A DNA stretch of 64,000 bases from Thioflexithrix psekupsensis (GTDB lineage: Bacteria; Pseudomonadota; Gammaproteobacteria; Beggiatoales; Beggiatoaceae), in assembly GCF_002149925.1 (NCBI RefSeq), contig NZ_MSLT01000006.1, forward strand, positions 496,001-560,000, written 5' to 3'. Shown piece by piece: positions 16,634 to 24,967 of the stretch (the stretch's first letter is position 1; each line of letters opens with the position of its first letter). Both the position numbers and the translations under genes were made by a program. The notes beneath the pieces were generated by a model. It did not search any database. It saw only the letters and a list, made by a program, of their open reading frames with translations, and was not told where the DNA came from.

Positions 16634-19600
16634 TCAACCCATCACAATAAATCCTGCCCAATCTCGATAATGGCTTAAAGGATTAGGATGGGATTGGAAG
16701 GCGGTAAATTTAGCGGTGCAAGTGATACGGGTGTCGGGATAGGTTTGCTTGAATTGCTCAACAATCGCGGTAAATTCGGCTTGTTTCATGGTGCGCATTT
16801 TTTGTTTTGCTTTTTCAACTTGTTGATATAATTCAAGTTCTTTATGATTTGCCTGAATTTCGCATAGACAGTGGGCAAACATAAATGTACTGACTTCGTT
16901 GACTGACCACAATGTGCCAATGACTCGATTCGCGCCCGCCGCAGCTAAAGCAGGGCCAATTCCCAAAGGGGCAAGCCAACCCTCTGCGGCATTCCCTGTA
17001 ACATTTGAAACACAAGCCGACAACACCACTAGCTCACTGTTAAAACGCATGGCTTGAATTAACCAAATCGGTAAGTCAATATTTTCTTTTTTATCCGCAC
17101 CATTGAGCTGTAAACCGCTTAATCGGGGTTCGCCGTGCACATATTGACCATGGGTAATTAGCCACACTTGACGACTGTTTTTTAATTCGGCTATGGCTTG
17201 AAAAATAGGGTAATTCTGTTCTGGGCTGTCTCGTTTAATGAGGTCTTTAGCGATTTGCGTGTGCCAGTGTTGCTCAACCCATAAGGCCTCTGGAACGGCG
17301 CAGGGTAAATTGGAATGAGGCGATAAACTGAATAACCAACGCTGTTGGGTGTCGTAATAACGCTCGATTTGATGAAACCAGTGGCTAATGCTAACGGCAC
17401 GATTCAACCAAGCAGCGCATTGGTCTAAGGCTTCCCACGGTAATTGTCCCAAAGGTGCGGGAAAAATAACGAATAATTGCGTGCATTTTGCCTCTTTTGC
17501 GTATTTTTCTAAGGCATTAGCCACCGTTTGTACGGTGTTGCTGTTCATGGTGGCTTGCCAATGCGGGTCTGTGGGATTTTCAGCGGCGTGCCAGTCGTAA
17601 AAAGTCTTTCTTTCTTTAGAAACCACCCAATTATTGTCTTGATGATCCATCCAACGATCAGCCACTCCTGTTTCCTCGTCATTGTACCAGTGAATTTGGG
17701 CGCAATCTTCAGGCAAATCGTTTAACTTTAAGCCTTCTCGCGTCAAGGTTAAGTATTTTAATGTGCCAGTATTCGGGTCAAAAAATAATTGGACAATGGC
17801 TTGATGTGCTTGTAATTTTTGTTGGCATTGGCTTATGGAGACGCGCTGTAACCAGTTTTGAAATTGGGTTATCCACGCTTGCGCTACTGACCAAGGGTCT
17901 GCGGGTTTAACGGGGAGATCACTGATTAATCGATTGAAACTGTCTCTTAAAGCATCCCATGCCAATTTGCCTATGGTTTGTTTCCAATCTTGAGGCAAAT
18001 TATTTTGCGCCACCATTAATCCCATGCGACTGCGTTCTAAAGTGTCCCAAATGGATGCAAGGGAAATCGTGTCTTGTTGACACTGCTCTTTGAGCCGCAC
18101 AGCCGCCCAGTTGTGTACATATTCGCCCAAACGACTGTGGAGTGGTTCGTAATGCGCCACAAGGTAATGAAGGCGTTGATTTAAAGCGGCAAAAGTGACT
18201 GTAATATTTTGTTGTTCTAAAGCCAGCGGGAACAGGTGCGCTAATTCTTGTTCTAGCGTTCTTTTAAGGTAATCGCCTATATCGCCCAATAAACAAGCGG
18301 TAAGTATTTCGCGGCGCAAGGTATCTTCATCAGTTTGCGCGTGTAGGGTAAATGTTTGAAAAAAAGGCAGCAATTGCTTGGTTTTTTCTTTGTTTTGTTG
18401 CCAAAGCGGGTCTAAAGCAGGGTCGGTTTGTTGAGTGAGTTGTTGTAGGGTTTGGTGTAGCGTGGAGTCAAAGTTTTCGCTGTAGCTGAATTCAGGCGAT
18501 AAATGCCGTTGAATGAATTGGGCTTTTTTGGGATTAGGATTTAACGGCGAAAGCAACCAATTTTTCAAAATGAATTTGCTGGTTGGAACTAACCAAGATT
18601 GCCATGCAGGTGCAGCAAAAAAAGAACGTAAGCGTTCAGGTTGTTGCCAAATTGGCGTGTCCTGCCACTCCTCATCGGGTTTATCCGTGGTTAGGCTAAG
18701 TAAGGCTAAAGTTAAAGCAGAGAAATTGTGTAGCGTCCACAATTCATCATCTAAGGAATACTGCTGACAATAATTGTGGTGCAATATTTTAAGTATTTCT
18801 TTTTGTAGATTATCCGCTTCTTTCAGCCAGTTGGGATTATTTGCCAAGGCGTATTGTTTTTGTTGGGCATGGTCGCGGAGCGTGTGTTGCTCTTGTTGCT
18901 GTTTACGTAAAAAATAGCGACGCGGCCAGTGCCAGAGTTTATCCCTCAGGCGGGTGGAGTGGACTGGAGATAATGCCAGAGTAAGCTGTTCAATTTTTTG
19001 TTCATGCGCTTGGATTTTATTGCGTAGCTGCTGGTTTTGCCCATCAAAATCACTCAAATTTTCCCAGCGTTCCAACAACCCAGATAATTCCTTATGGTAT
19101 TCGCTTTGTTCAATCAGATACAAGGTTTCCGCCAAAGCCAACAAATCTTCCGTATCAAGACAGGGAAAAACCCGTTGCGGCTGTTCAGGCTGATGCCAAC
19201 GAGTGACATTGTCCTCCCAAAGTTGCCTACAACCTTGGGCGATGACTTCGGGATCGTGATCGGTAGATAAATGATTTCTCCAGTTATGGGCTATTTCCCC
19301 AGCAACCTCAGAACGACGCAGTCCCACCCAAGACCATACCCCCAAATAGGGCAGTTGGTCTATGACTAGGGCGGCTAACCTTTGGTTGCCAAATGAAGAG
19401 ATATGATTATCGTATAACCCCAGAATCTGATCCGCCAGCCCCGCGTGTTGCTGCGCCATAGCGAGCCACGATTGCGCATGAGTGAGACCTGTCTCGTAAT
19501 ATTCTATTTGCTTATCCACACGCGTGAGTTGCCCGTAGCTACCACCTGTATTTTTGTATAACAATAGAATCTTCCCCGCCAGCCCCGCGTATTGTTGCGC

Positions 19601-19835
19601 CATAGCGAGCCACGATTGCGCGTGAGTAAGACCTGTCTCCTCATATTCTATTTTCTTATCCACACGAGTGAGTTTCCCATAGCTAAGACCTGTGTCGATG
19701 TATAAATTCAGAATCTGCTCCGCCAGCCCCGCGTGTTGCTGCGCCATAGCGAGCCACGATTGCGCGTGAGTGAGACCTGTCTCGTAATATTCTATTTCCT
19801 TATCCACCCGCGGCGGGGTGAGTTTCGCGTAACTA
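16634..19835 (-). pseudogene. CHAT-domain (caspase-like) protein, C-terminal part, separated from its start by an IS
   Basis: About 1066 codons of a large protein. The N-terminal end has three nearly identical 48-residue helical repeats built around ETGLTHAQSWLAMAQQHAGL (TPR-like), followed by a long helical middle. The C-terminal CHAT domain contains the histidine in WLITHGQYVHGEP (near 884 counted from 19807), the cysteine in LSACVSNVTGNAAEGW (near 927), and GANRVIGTLWSVNE. CHAT domains are caspase-fold cysteine peptidases such as separase-like and TPR-CHAT (Csx29) proteins. The natural start is beyond the IS at 19836-20966; removing the IS plus one TA joins this piece in frame with 20967-21231 to give 1154 codons. 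A GTG at 19807 could in principle restart translation but has no good ribosome site. Confidence 0.85.
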
Positions 19836-20966
19836 TACCAAAATTATGTGAGATATAAAAACAAATTAAGTTTTAATATCTAGCTAGATATTAGGTATAA
19901 GATACTGTTTAATTTTATTAAACTTAAACACTTTACCTGACAAAAAGGTCTCAAACATACTAGTGACTTCTTTAAAGCTTGATAGACGATGAAAATTCTT
20001 TCTGACCCAATTCTTACCTTGAAGCCAAATATCCTCGACTGGATTTTGCTCTGGGGCATTGGGCGCAAATCTTAATAAACGAACTTTCCATTCTGATTCT
20101 GGAAGTCCCCCATTTAATTTCTCTAAATAAGTTCTTAAACCTTCAGAACGATGATAACTTGCACCATCCCAAATAATCACATGACGGGCTTCTTTATATC
20201 TGTAAATGAGCCAGTTAATAAAGTCTATCGTATATTTTGTATCAGCTTTCTTTGCCCTATCTAAAATAAATTCTCCCGTATAAATATTCACCGCTCCATA
20301 CCACGTTTGAGACGTGCGATAATTACTCATCTTTATTGACGTTCTTTCTCCTTTTTTCGACCAAACATAACCACAAATATCTCCCCACAACTGATGGCTT
20401 TCGTCTTGCATCCAGTACATTACCTCTCCACTTTCTATCTGTTCACGCTCCTTATCTATTAAATCCTTAATCTCTTTTTTTTTAGCTTCTACTTTTACCT
20501 CATCTTTTGCCGAATTCTCTTTGTGTGTCTTCTTATAACTTAAATTCGCTTCTTCTAATAATTTAGTATAAGAAGTATTTGAAGAATAGAAAACATCATA
20601 CTCCTCTTTTAAGTATCTCTTTAGTTCCTCTATTGTTATTGTCTTCTTTTCTTGTATCCAATTAATCACATCTTCTCGTTCACGCGGCTTTAAATACCCT
20701 GGTGAGCCTTTATACGCTAACTTTAATCCTTCAACCCCTGACGCTAAATAAATGGCTTTCCATTTATCCACAAATTGCACACTGACACAATACGCTAAAG
20801 CCGCTTCCGCACGCACAAAACCAAGCAAAGACATTCTTACTGCCATCGCTCGCTTCACTTCTCTCGCCTCACCTGTTGACATTAACTCTTCTAAATCTTC
20901 ATATCTTTTGTTCATTATTCTCTCCTATTTGAAAAGTATTATTATATGACTCTGAAAAAATTGGTA
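19836..20966 (-). mobile_element. IS630-family insertion sequence, copy A (1131 bp), inside the CHAT gene
   Basis: The element starts TACCAAAATTATG and ends TTTTTTGGTA equivalent, so its short terminal inverted repeat is TACCAA. It is flanked on both sides by TA (19834-19835 and 20967-20968), the target duplication of IS630/Tc1-type elements. It carries one transposase gene and a 20-bp perfect palindrome at the transposase stop codon. It has the same length as copy B at 50323-51453 and only a few base differences, so transposition was recent. Confidence 0.92.
19884..20915 (-). CDS. IS630-family transposase (copy A)
   Basis: A 343-residue DDE transposase. N-terminal helix-turn-helix region (about 15-110) with AEAALAYCVSVQFVDKW and a winged-helix-like segment. 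The catalytic residues fit YWMQDESHQLWG (Asp), VIIWDGASYH (Asp) and NAPEQNPVEDIW (Glu). AGGAGAG lies ahead of the ATG. It differs from copy B by one residue seen here (Tyr instead of Cys in ALAYCVSV). It appears intact and should be able to mobilise elements with TACCAA-type ends. Confidence 0.95.
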   Translation of the reverse strand: MNKRYEDLEELMSTGEAREVKRAMAVRMSLLGFVRAEAALAYCVSVQFVDKWKAIYLASGVEGLKLAYKGSPGYLKPREREDVINWIQEKKTITIEELKRYLKEEYDVFYSSNTSYTKLLEEANLSYKKTHKENSAKDEVKVEAKKKEIKDLIDKEREQIESGEVMYWMQDESHQLWGDICGYVWSKKGERTSIKMSNYRTSQTWYGAVNIYTGEFILDRAKKADTKYTIDFINWLIYRYKEARHVIIWDGASYHRSEGLRTYLEKLNGGLPESEWKVRLLRFAPNAPEQNPVEDIWLQGKNWVRKNFHRLSSFKEVTSMFETFLSGKVFKFNKIKQYLIPNI

Positions 20967-21231
20967 TAGCACCTGTGTTGGAGTATAACTTCAGAATCTT
21001 CTCCGCCAGCCCCGCGTGTTGCTGCGCCATAGCGAGCCACGATTGCGCGTGAGTGAGACCTGTCTCGAAATGTTCTATGGCTTCATTCCATTGCGTGAGT
21101 TCGGCACACTCCACACCCATGTCAAAATATTGCTCAAGAACCAGCACCCCCCATTCAGGATCATCCAGCGATTTTCCTTGGGCTTGCCAGTCTTCTTTTA
21201 ATTGCGCTAGGGCGGTGGATAAGGTGTCCAT
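20967..21231 (-). pseudogene. CHAT-domain protein, N-terminal part (start to IS insertion point)
   Basis: The first 88 codons of the interrupted gene. ATG 21231 has AGGA seven bases upstream. The piece begins MDTLSTALAQLKEDWQAQGK, then contains the first copy of the 48-residue repeat (HFETGLTHAQSWLAMAQQHA). The reading frame runs into the IS after SNTGA. After virtual excision of the IS and one TA the sequence continues as SYAKL, in phase with the downstream piece, matching the SYGKL found in the other repeats. Confidence 0.85.
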
Positions 21232-21313
21232 TTTTATTTCCTGCAAGTTTGTTGTTGTTTGAATTAGGATGAATAAGTGATTATTTTGTTAAATTTTGAT
21301 CATAACATATTCC

Positions 21314-22273
21314 CTAGATAAAAAGCGTTTCTATCTCTTCCAATGTCAAATCCATTATTTTTGCAATATCATGATGGCTCATTCCCATTTTTTTCATTTT
21401 TATTGCAGTTTGCAACAAGGCTTTTTTCATGCCTATTTCTTCACCAATGACAATGCCTCTTTCCTCACCAATGACAATGCCTCTTTCCTCACCAATGGCG
21501 ATGCCTATTTCTATCCCTTCTTCTTTGCCCTCCAATTTCCCCAATACATAAGTCGATTCATACATACTGGCTTGATAATGCAAGGCTTCTTGATGACGTT
21601 CATAAGCCAAGCGTTCTTGTGGATTCATTTTTAACACGTCTAAAGTTTCTTTAGCCTCTTTTAAACCTTTAGCGGTAAAATTATCTTCAATCTGCTCATT
21701 TTTAAGAAAATAAATCCATTCATCTAAAGTATCTTTTGCCACATTATTAAAATTACGCAGTTCAATTAAATAATATTCAGGATATAAATCCGCAATTCTT
21801 TGTGCAGAATATAACTGCTGTTGTTCTGCGCTCAATTCTAACTCAGTTTGATTATGCAAACCAATAAAGCGCGTCGTACCATGATAAATATAATCATCGC
21901 CTTTACCTAAATCAAAATGCAAAATATTCACCGAAATGACTTTACTCACTTCAGAATAAGGCGCACCTTTAGGCAAATGCTCAGTGATTACTTTAGAACT
22001 GGCATAAAGAATTCGCTGCAAATAATCTAATTCACGCGAAAATTGCACTTCTACAATATAAATTTTCTCATCGCGGTCTTTGACTTTAATATCGACGCGA
22101 TTAAATTTATTATCTTCCGTGTCTTGATTGGCTTCACTTTCTAATATTTCAAGAATCTGAATATCAGTAAATAATAATTCAGATAAAAACCCTTCCAAAA
22201 TCCCAAAATTAGCCTTACTGCGCAGAATTTTTTTAATTGCCCAGTCAAAGCTGATGAGTTTGCGTGTCATCAT
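21314..22273 (-). CDS. Rpn-family PD-(D/E)XK nuclease / putative transposase
   Basis: A 319-residue protein of the Rpn/YhgA-like group (recombination-promoting nuclease, PD-(D/E)XK fold). It opens LISFDWAIKKILRSKANFGIL and shows the nuclease core in NRVDIKVKDRDEKIYIVEVQ (Asp, then E-x-Q) near 58-78. The C-terminal region carries eight-residue repeats (GEERGIVI) encoded by 24-bp tandem repeats at about 21441-21511. Rpn proteins are DNA endonucleases that promote RecA-independent recombination in E. coli; many relatives are annotated as transposases. It lies upstream of the CHAT gene on the same strand, with an 82-base gap. Confidence 0.85.
   Translation of the reverse strand: MMTRKLISFDWAIKKILRSKANFGILEGFLSELLFTDIQILEILESEANQDTEDNKFNRVDIKVKDRDEKIYIVEVQFSRELDYLQRILYASSKVITEHLPKGAPYSEVSKVISVNILHFDLGKGDDYIYHGTTRFIGLHNQTELELSAEQQQLYSAQRIADLYPEYYLIELRNFNNVAKDTLDEWIYFLKNEQIEDNFTAKGLKEAKETLDVLKMNPQERLAYERHQEALHYQASMYESTYVLGKLEGKEEGIEIGIAIGEERGIVIGEERGIVIGEEIGMKKALLQTAIKMKKMGMSHHDIAKIMDLTLEEIETLFI
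21441..21511. repeat. 24-bp tandem repeats within the Rpn-family gene
   Basis: About two and a half to three copies of a 24-bp unit containing CACCAATGACAATGCCTCTT, in frame, each coding for eight residues. Variable repeats of this sort are common in the C-terminal region of the Rpn family. Confidence 0.75.
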
Positions 22274-22280
22274 CGCCTCA

Positions 22281-22415
22281 TTAAATTAAAAAATATAAAG
22301 CCACCATTGCCATTTCTCCCACTGAATAAGCCACCGATCCTAACCACGCCAATACCAAAATGGTTAGAAATAATGCAATGACATAACTGGTCATCATTAA
22401 TAAGAGCTTTTCCAT
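22281..22415 (-). CDS. Small membrane protein (44 residues) next to the Rpn gene
   Basis: The minus strand reads ATG at 22415 to TAA at 22281. The peptide starts MEKLLLMMTSYVIALFLTIL and is almost wholly hydrophobic, with one or two transmembrane segments (about 8-27 and 28-44). AGGA lies eight bases upstream of the ATG. It ends seven bases before the Rpn-family start codon, so the two genes are probably co-transcribed. Single-helix peptides like this occur as transporter or oxidase subunits and as toxic peptides. No family is recognised. Confidence 0.55.
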   Translation of the reverse strand: MEKLLLMMTSYVIALFLTILVLAWLGSVAYSVGEMAMVALYFLI

Positions 22416-22715
22416 TATTTTTTTCCTGCGGATATGTAAATTCTCAGAATTTCAACGACAATAATAAACACAAATTTCTGCTCTATTAAGCATAAGAAAT
22501 GCCACTCATCTGATGTATTCAACCGACAATCTTATCCATTCTTATGCTACACTTAGGCTAAATCGACCACAGATATGATTGTCGGACACGTCTATGCACT
22601 TGGGTTCACTGACCTCAATAAACTATTGCTACAGACGGATCAGATTGTCAATAGTCCTTCACATATTTTGCTTTCTCGTGGTTCTCACTGCATATTGGGT
22701 TGAAATAGAAACATA
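22416..22715. other. Intergenic region between divergent units; no kinase gene
   Basis: About 300 bases with no supported gene on either strand. In other gammaproteobacteria a histidine kinase gene (qseE/glrK) lies immediately before qseG; none is present here. Confidence 0.5.
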
Positions 22716-23347
22716 ATGATGAATCGCACACCATTACCCCTACACTTATTGAAAATACTTAGTCTTTCATTACTGCTCAGTGGTTGCAGCAAAATGAGCG
22801 CGTTGCTGACCTCAGATTCCCCCTCCTCTCCCAAGCCAGAGAAAACGCCCGCGACGATGGCTGTCTCTGCGCCCGTTCACTCTCATGCTTCTGTGATTGG
22901 CGAAACACTAAATTATTTTAGTCAAATCAGTCAATTATCCGACGAACAATTGAAGAAAGAACAGCAAAAAGCCAAACGACAATGGACAAAAAATCCAAGT
23001 GTATTAAATCGTCTCCGTGTGGTATTAGTGACGGGCTTATCTCCGCGCCATGCTGATCCAGAACAAGCCTTAAAATGGCTTGAAGGCTTTTCTGAGCAAG
23101 AATTGGAAACAGACCCTTCTTTACGGCTTATGTATCTTTATTACACAGCCAATTGAAACAGCAAGCCCAACAAAGCAAATTGCAAATGCAATTGCAAGAA
23201 AGTAAAATGCAGCAGGTGAAATTGCAAAGCGAATTGCAACAAACCCATGCCCAAAAAGCACAATTAGAAAGTAAACTGGAAGCTCTAAAAACCATAGAGA
23301 CCCAATTTTCCAGTCGTCCCGCCATCACCCCCACGGTCACACCATGA
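22716..23347 (+). pseudogene. qseG: QseG-like outer-membrane lipoprotein, broken by a frameshift
   Basis: QseG is the lipoprotein encoded between the QseE kinase and QseF regulator. The first part (146 codons, 22716-23156) has a lipoprotein signal with lipobox LSGC and a helical domain ending LRLMYLYYTAN. The second part (23153-23347) continues in another frame as LKQQAQQSKLQMQLQES, a coiled coil ending LKTIETQFSSRP; E. coli QseG ends its coiled coil with the similar LTDIERQLSTRKP. One base is missing near 23150 (GCCAATTG in place of, for example, GCCCAATTG). Joined, the product is about 210 residues, close to the family's 237. The 3' end overlaps the qseF ATG by four bases. A sequencing error is possible. 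Confidence 0.75.
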
Positions 23348-24690
23348 ATGTCCCTGCAAAAACCATCTTAATCGTTGATGACGACGAAGATTTGCGTCGT
23401 TTATTGGGTTTGCGTCTCAAAAGTGCGGGTTATCAGGTGGTTACAGCCGAAAGTGGGGAACAAGCCCTCGCCCACTTGAGCATCACCCAACCCCAATTGG
23501 TTATTACTGACTTACAAATGTCAGGGATGGATGGACTTACTTTTTTTCGCCAGCTTCACCAACAGCGACCCGCTTTACCCGTTCTGATTCTGACGGCACA
23601 CGGCACTATTCCCAGTGCTGTCACCGCATTACAAGAGGGCGTTTTCTGCTATTTAACCAAACCATTTGAACCTGACGAATTGTTAGAACAAGTGGCAAAA
23701 GCACTATTATTAAACACAGAAATTCCCCTTGCTTCAGACAGCGAACAATGGCGCGCTGATATTATCACTCGCAATTCTGAATTATTAGAATTATTAAATG
23801 AAGCAAAATTAGCAGCGGCCAGCGAAGCCAATATTTTTATTAGTGGAGAAAGTGGCACAGGAAAAGAATTATTAGCACAAGCCATTCACCGTGCCAGTTT
23901 GCGCCATGAGAAACCCTTTATTGCCGTCAATTGCAGTGCCATTCCTGAACATTTATTTGAATCGGAATTATTTGGTCATGTGCGGGGAGCATTTACGGGG
24001 GCAATTGCGCACCATCAAGGTTTATTTCAAGCGGCGCATGGGGGGACTTTATTTTTAGACGAAATTGGCGATCTTCCACTTCCATTACAAACCAAATTAT
24101 TGCGTGTGTTGCAAGAGCGGCAAGTGAGAGCGGTAGGCGCGACCCAAACCGTTGATATTGATGTGCGCATTATTTCTGCCACGCATTTAAATTTAGAACA
24201 ACGAATGCAAAGCGGACAATTTCGAGAAGATTTATATTATCGGTTAAAAGTAGTGACATTTAATTTGCCGCCATTAAGTGCGCGTCGGGAAGATATTCCT
24301 TTGTTGGCTCAACATTTTCTCAACCAATTGGCACAACGCAATCACAAAGTCATTACAGGATTTTCGCCCGAAGCATTAGAATTACTGGTTCATGCTAATT
24401 TACCGGGTAACGTTCGGCAACTATTTAATATTATTGAACAAACAGTAGTACTTTCTGTCAGTCCCATTATCCCTGCGGCTTTGGTACAAAAAGCGTTACA
24501 GACAAAAGAACCTGATTTATTGTCTTTTAATGAAGCGCGCAGTCGTTTTGAACGTGATTATTTGGTGCAATTATTAAAAATTGCTCACGGCAATGTTACG
24601 CAAGCGGCTCGTATGGCTAAACGCAATCGCACTGATTTTTATAAATTACTGAATCGGCATGAATTAGACCCTAGTTTTTTTAAAGAATAA
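23344..24690 (+). CDS. glrR: Sigma-54-dependent response regulator QseF/GlrR
   Basis: A 448-residue NtrC-type activator. The receiver domain spans 1-120, with D56 in LVITDLQMSGMDG as phosphoacceptor and K in YLTKPF. The AAA+ domain spans about 145-380, with Walker A GESGTGKE, the sigma-54 contact loop GAFTGA near 215 and Walker B LFLDEIGD. The C-terminal helix-turn-helix (about 410-440) lies in HGNVTQAARMAKRNRTDFYK. FERDYLVQLLK is typical of GlrR/QseF, and the qseG partner supports the call. The cognate kinase gene is not next to it, so this regulator is an orphan in this locus. It should activate sigma-54 promoters. Confidence 0.9.
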   Translation: MNVPAKTILIVDDDEDLRRLLGLRLKSAGYQVVTAESGEQALAHLSITQPQLVITDLQMSGMDGLTFFRQLHQQRPALPVLILTAHGTIPSAVTALQEGVFCYLTKPFEPDELLEQVAKALLLNTEIPLASDSEQWRADIITRNSELLELLNEAKLAAASEANIFISGESGTGKELLAQAIHRASLRHEKPFIAVNCSAIPEHLFESELFGHVRGAFTGAIAHHQGLFQAAHGGTLFLDEIGDLPLPLQTKLLRVLQERQVRAVGATQTVDIDVRIISATHLNLEQRMQSGQFREDLYYRLKVVTFNLPPLSARREDIPLLAQHFLNQLAQRNHKVITGFSPEALELLVHANLPGNVRQLFNIIEQTVVLSVSPIIPAALVQKALQTKEPDLLSFNEARSRFERDYLVQLLKIAHGNVTQAARMAKRNRTDFYKLLNRHELDPSFFKE

Positions 24691-24772
24691 AAACTACCAT
24701 GATAGATGTATCGTCTGAATTAGAATTGTACAGAATTTTTTAATTGAATGATTTAACTTTCTACAGGTAAAA

Positions 24773-24967
24773 ATGATGATAAATCCAAACTCATCTCAAA
24801 GTGAATCAGATCGTTTTGATCCCCAAGTGCATTTAAGTTTTAGCCTGCATTTTCACGAGCGAGAACAGTTAAAGCAACTGGCCATCACACGCGGTTGCAG
24901 TGTGGAAGAATTACTGCAACAACAAGTGCGGCAATTATTAGATCAACAGGCGCAAATGAAAAAATAA
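24773..24967 (+). CDS. Small hypothetical protein coupled to the zinc-ribbon gene
   Basis: A 64-residue acidic-to-neutral protein (HLSFSLHFHEREQLKQLAI then GCSVEELLQQQVRQLLDQQ). The strand-helix-helix pattern resembles a ribbon-helix-helix protein, but no strong family match is claimed. Its TAA overlaps the ATG of the next gene (TAATG), so translation is coupled. Start may be 24773 or 24776. Function unknown; a DNA-binding or dimerisation role is only a guess. Confidence 0.6.
   Translation: MMINPNSSQSESDRFDPQVHLSFSLHFHEREQLKQLAITRGCSVEELLQQQVRQLLDQQAQMKK

Larger units (their letters stand above)
19490..21070 (-). repeat. Four 144-bp tandem repeats in the CHAT gene, split by the IS
   Basis: The unit encodes a 48-residue segment beginning DK.IEYYETGLTHAQSWLA. 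Three copies lie between about 19395 and 19807 and one at about 20975-21070 on the far side of the IS. The nucleotide sequence over the ETGLTHAQ to AGLA segment is almost identical in all four, so unequal recombination can change copy number. Coordinates are approximate. Confidence 0.8.

Noticed and set aside
21441..21511. Short 24-bp repeats as a CRISPR-like array
   Set aside because: The repeats are directly adjacent, without spacers, and encode in-frame GEERGIVI units of the Rpn protein. No CRISPR array or cas gene was seen anywhere in the window.
24711..24740. Half-copy of the palindromic repeat left arm downstream of glrR
   Set aside because: GTCTGAATTAGAATTGTACA resembles the arm, but there is no matching right arm within range.
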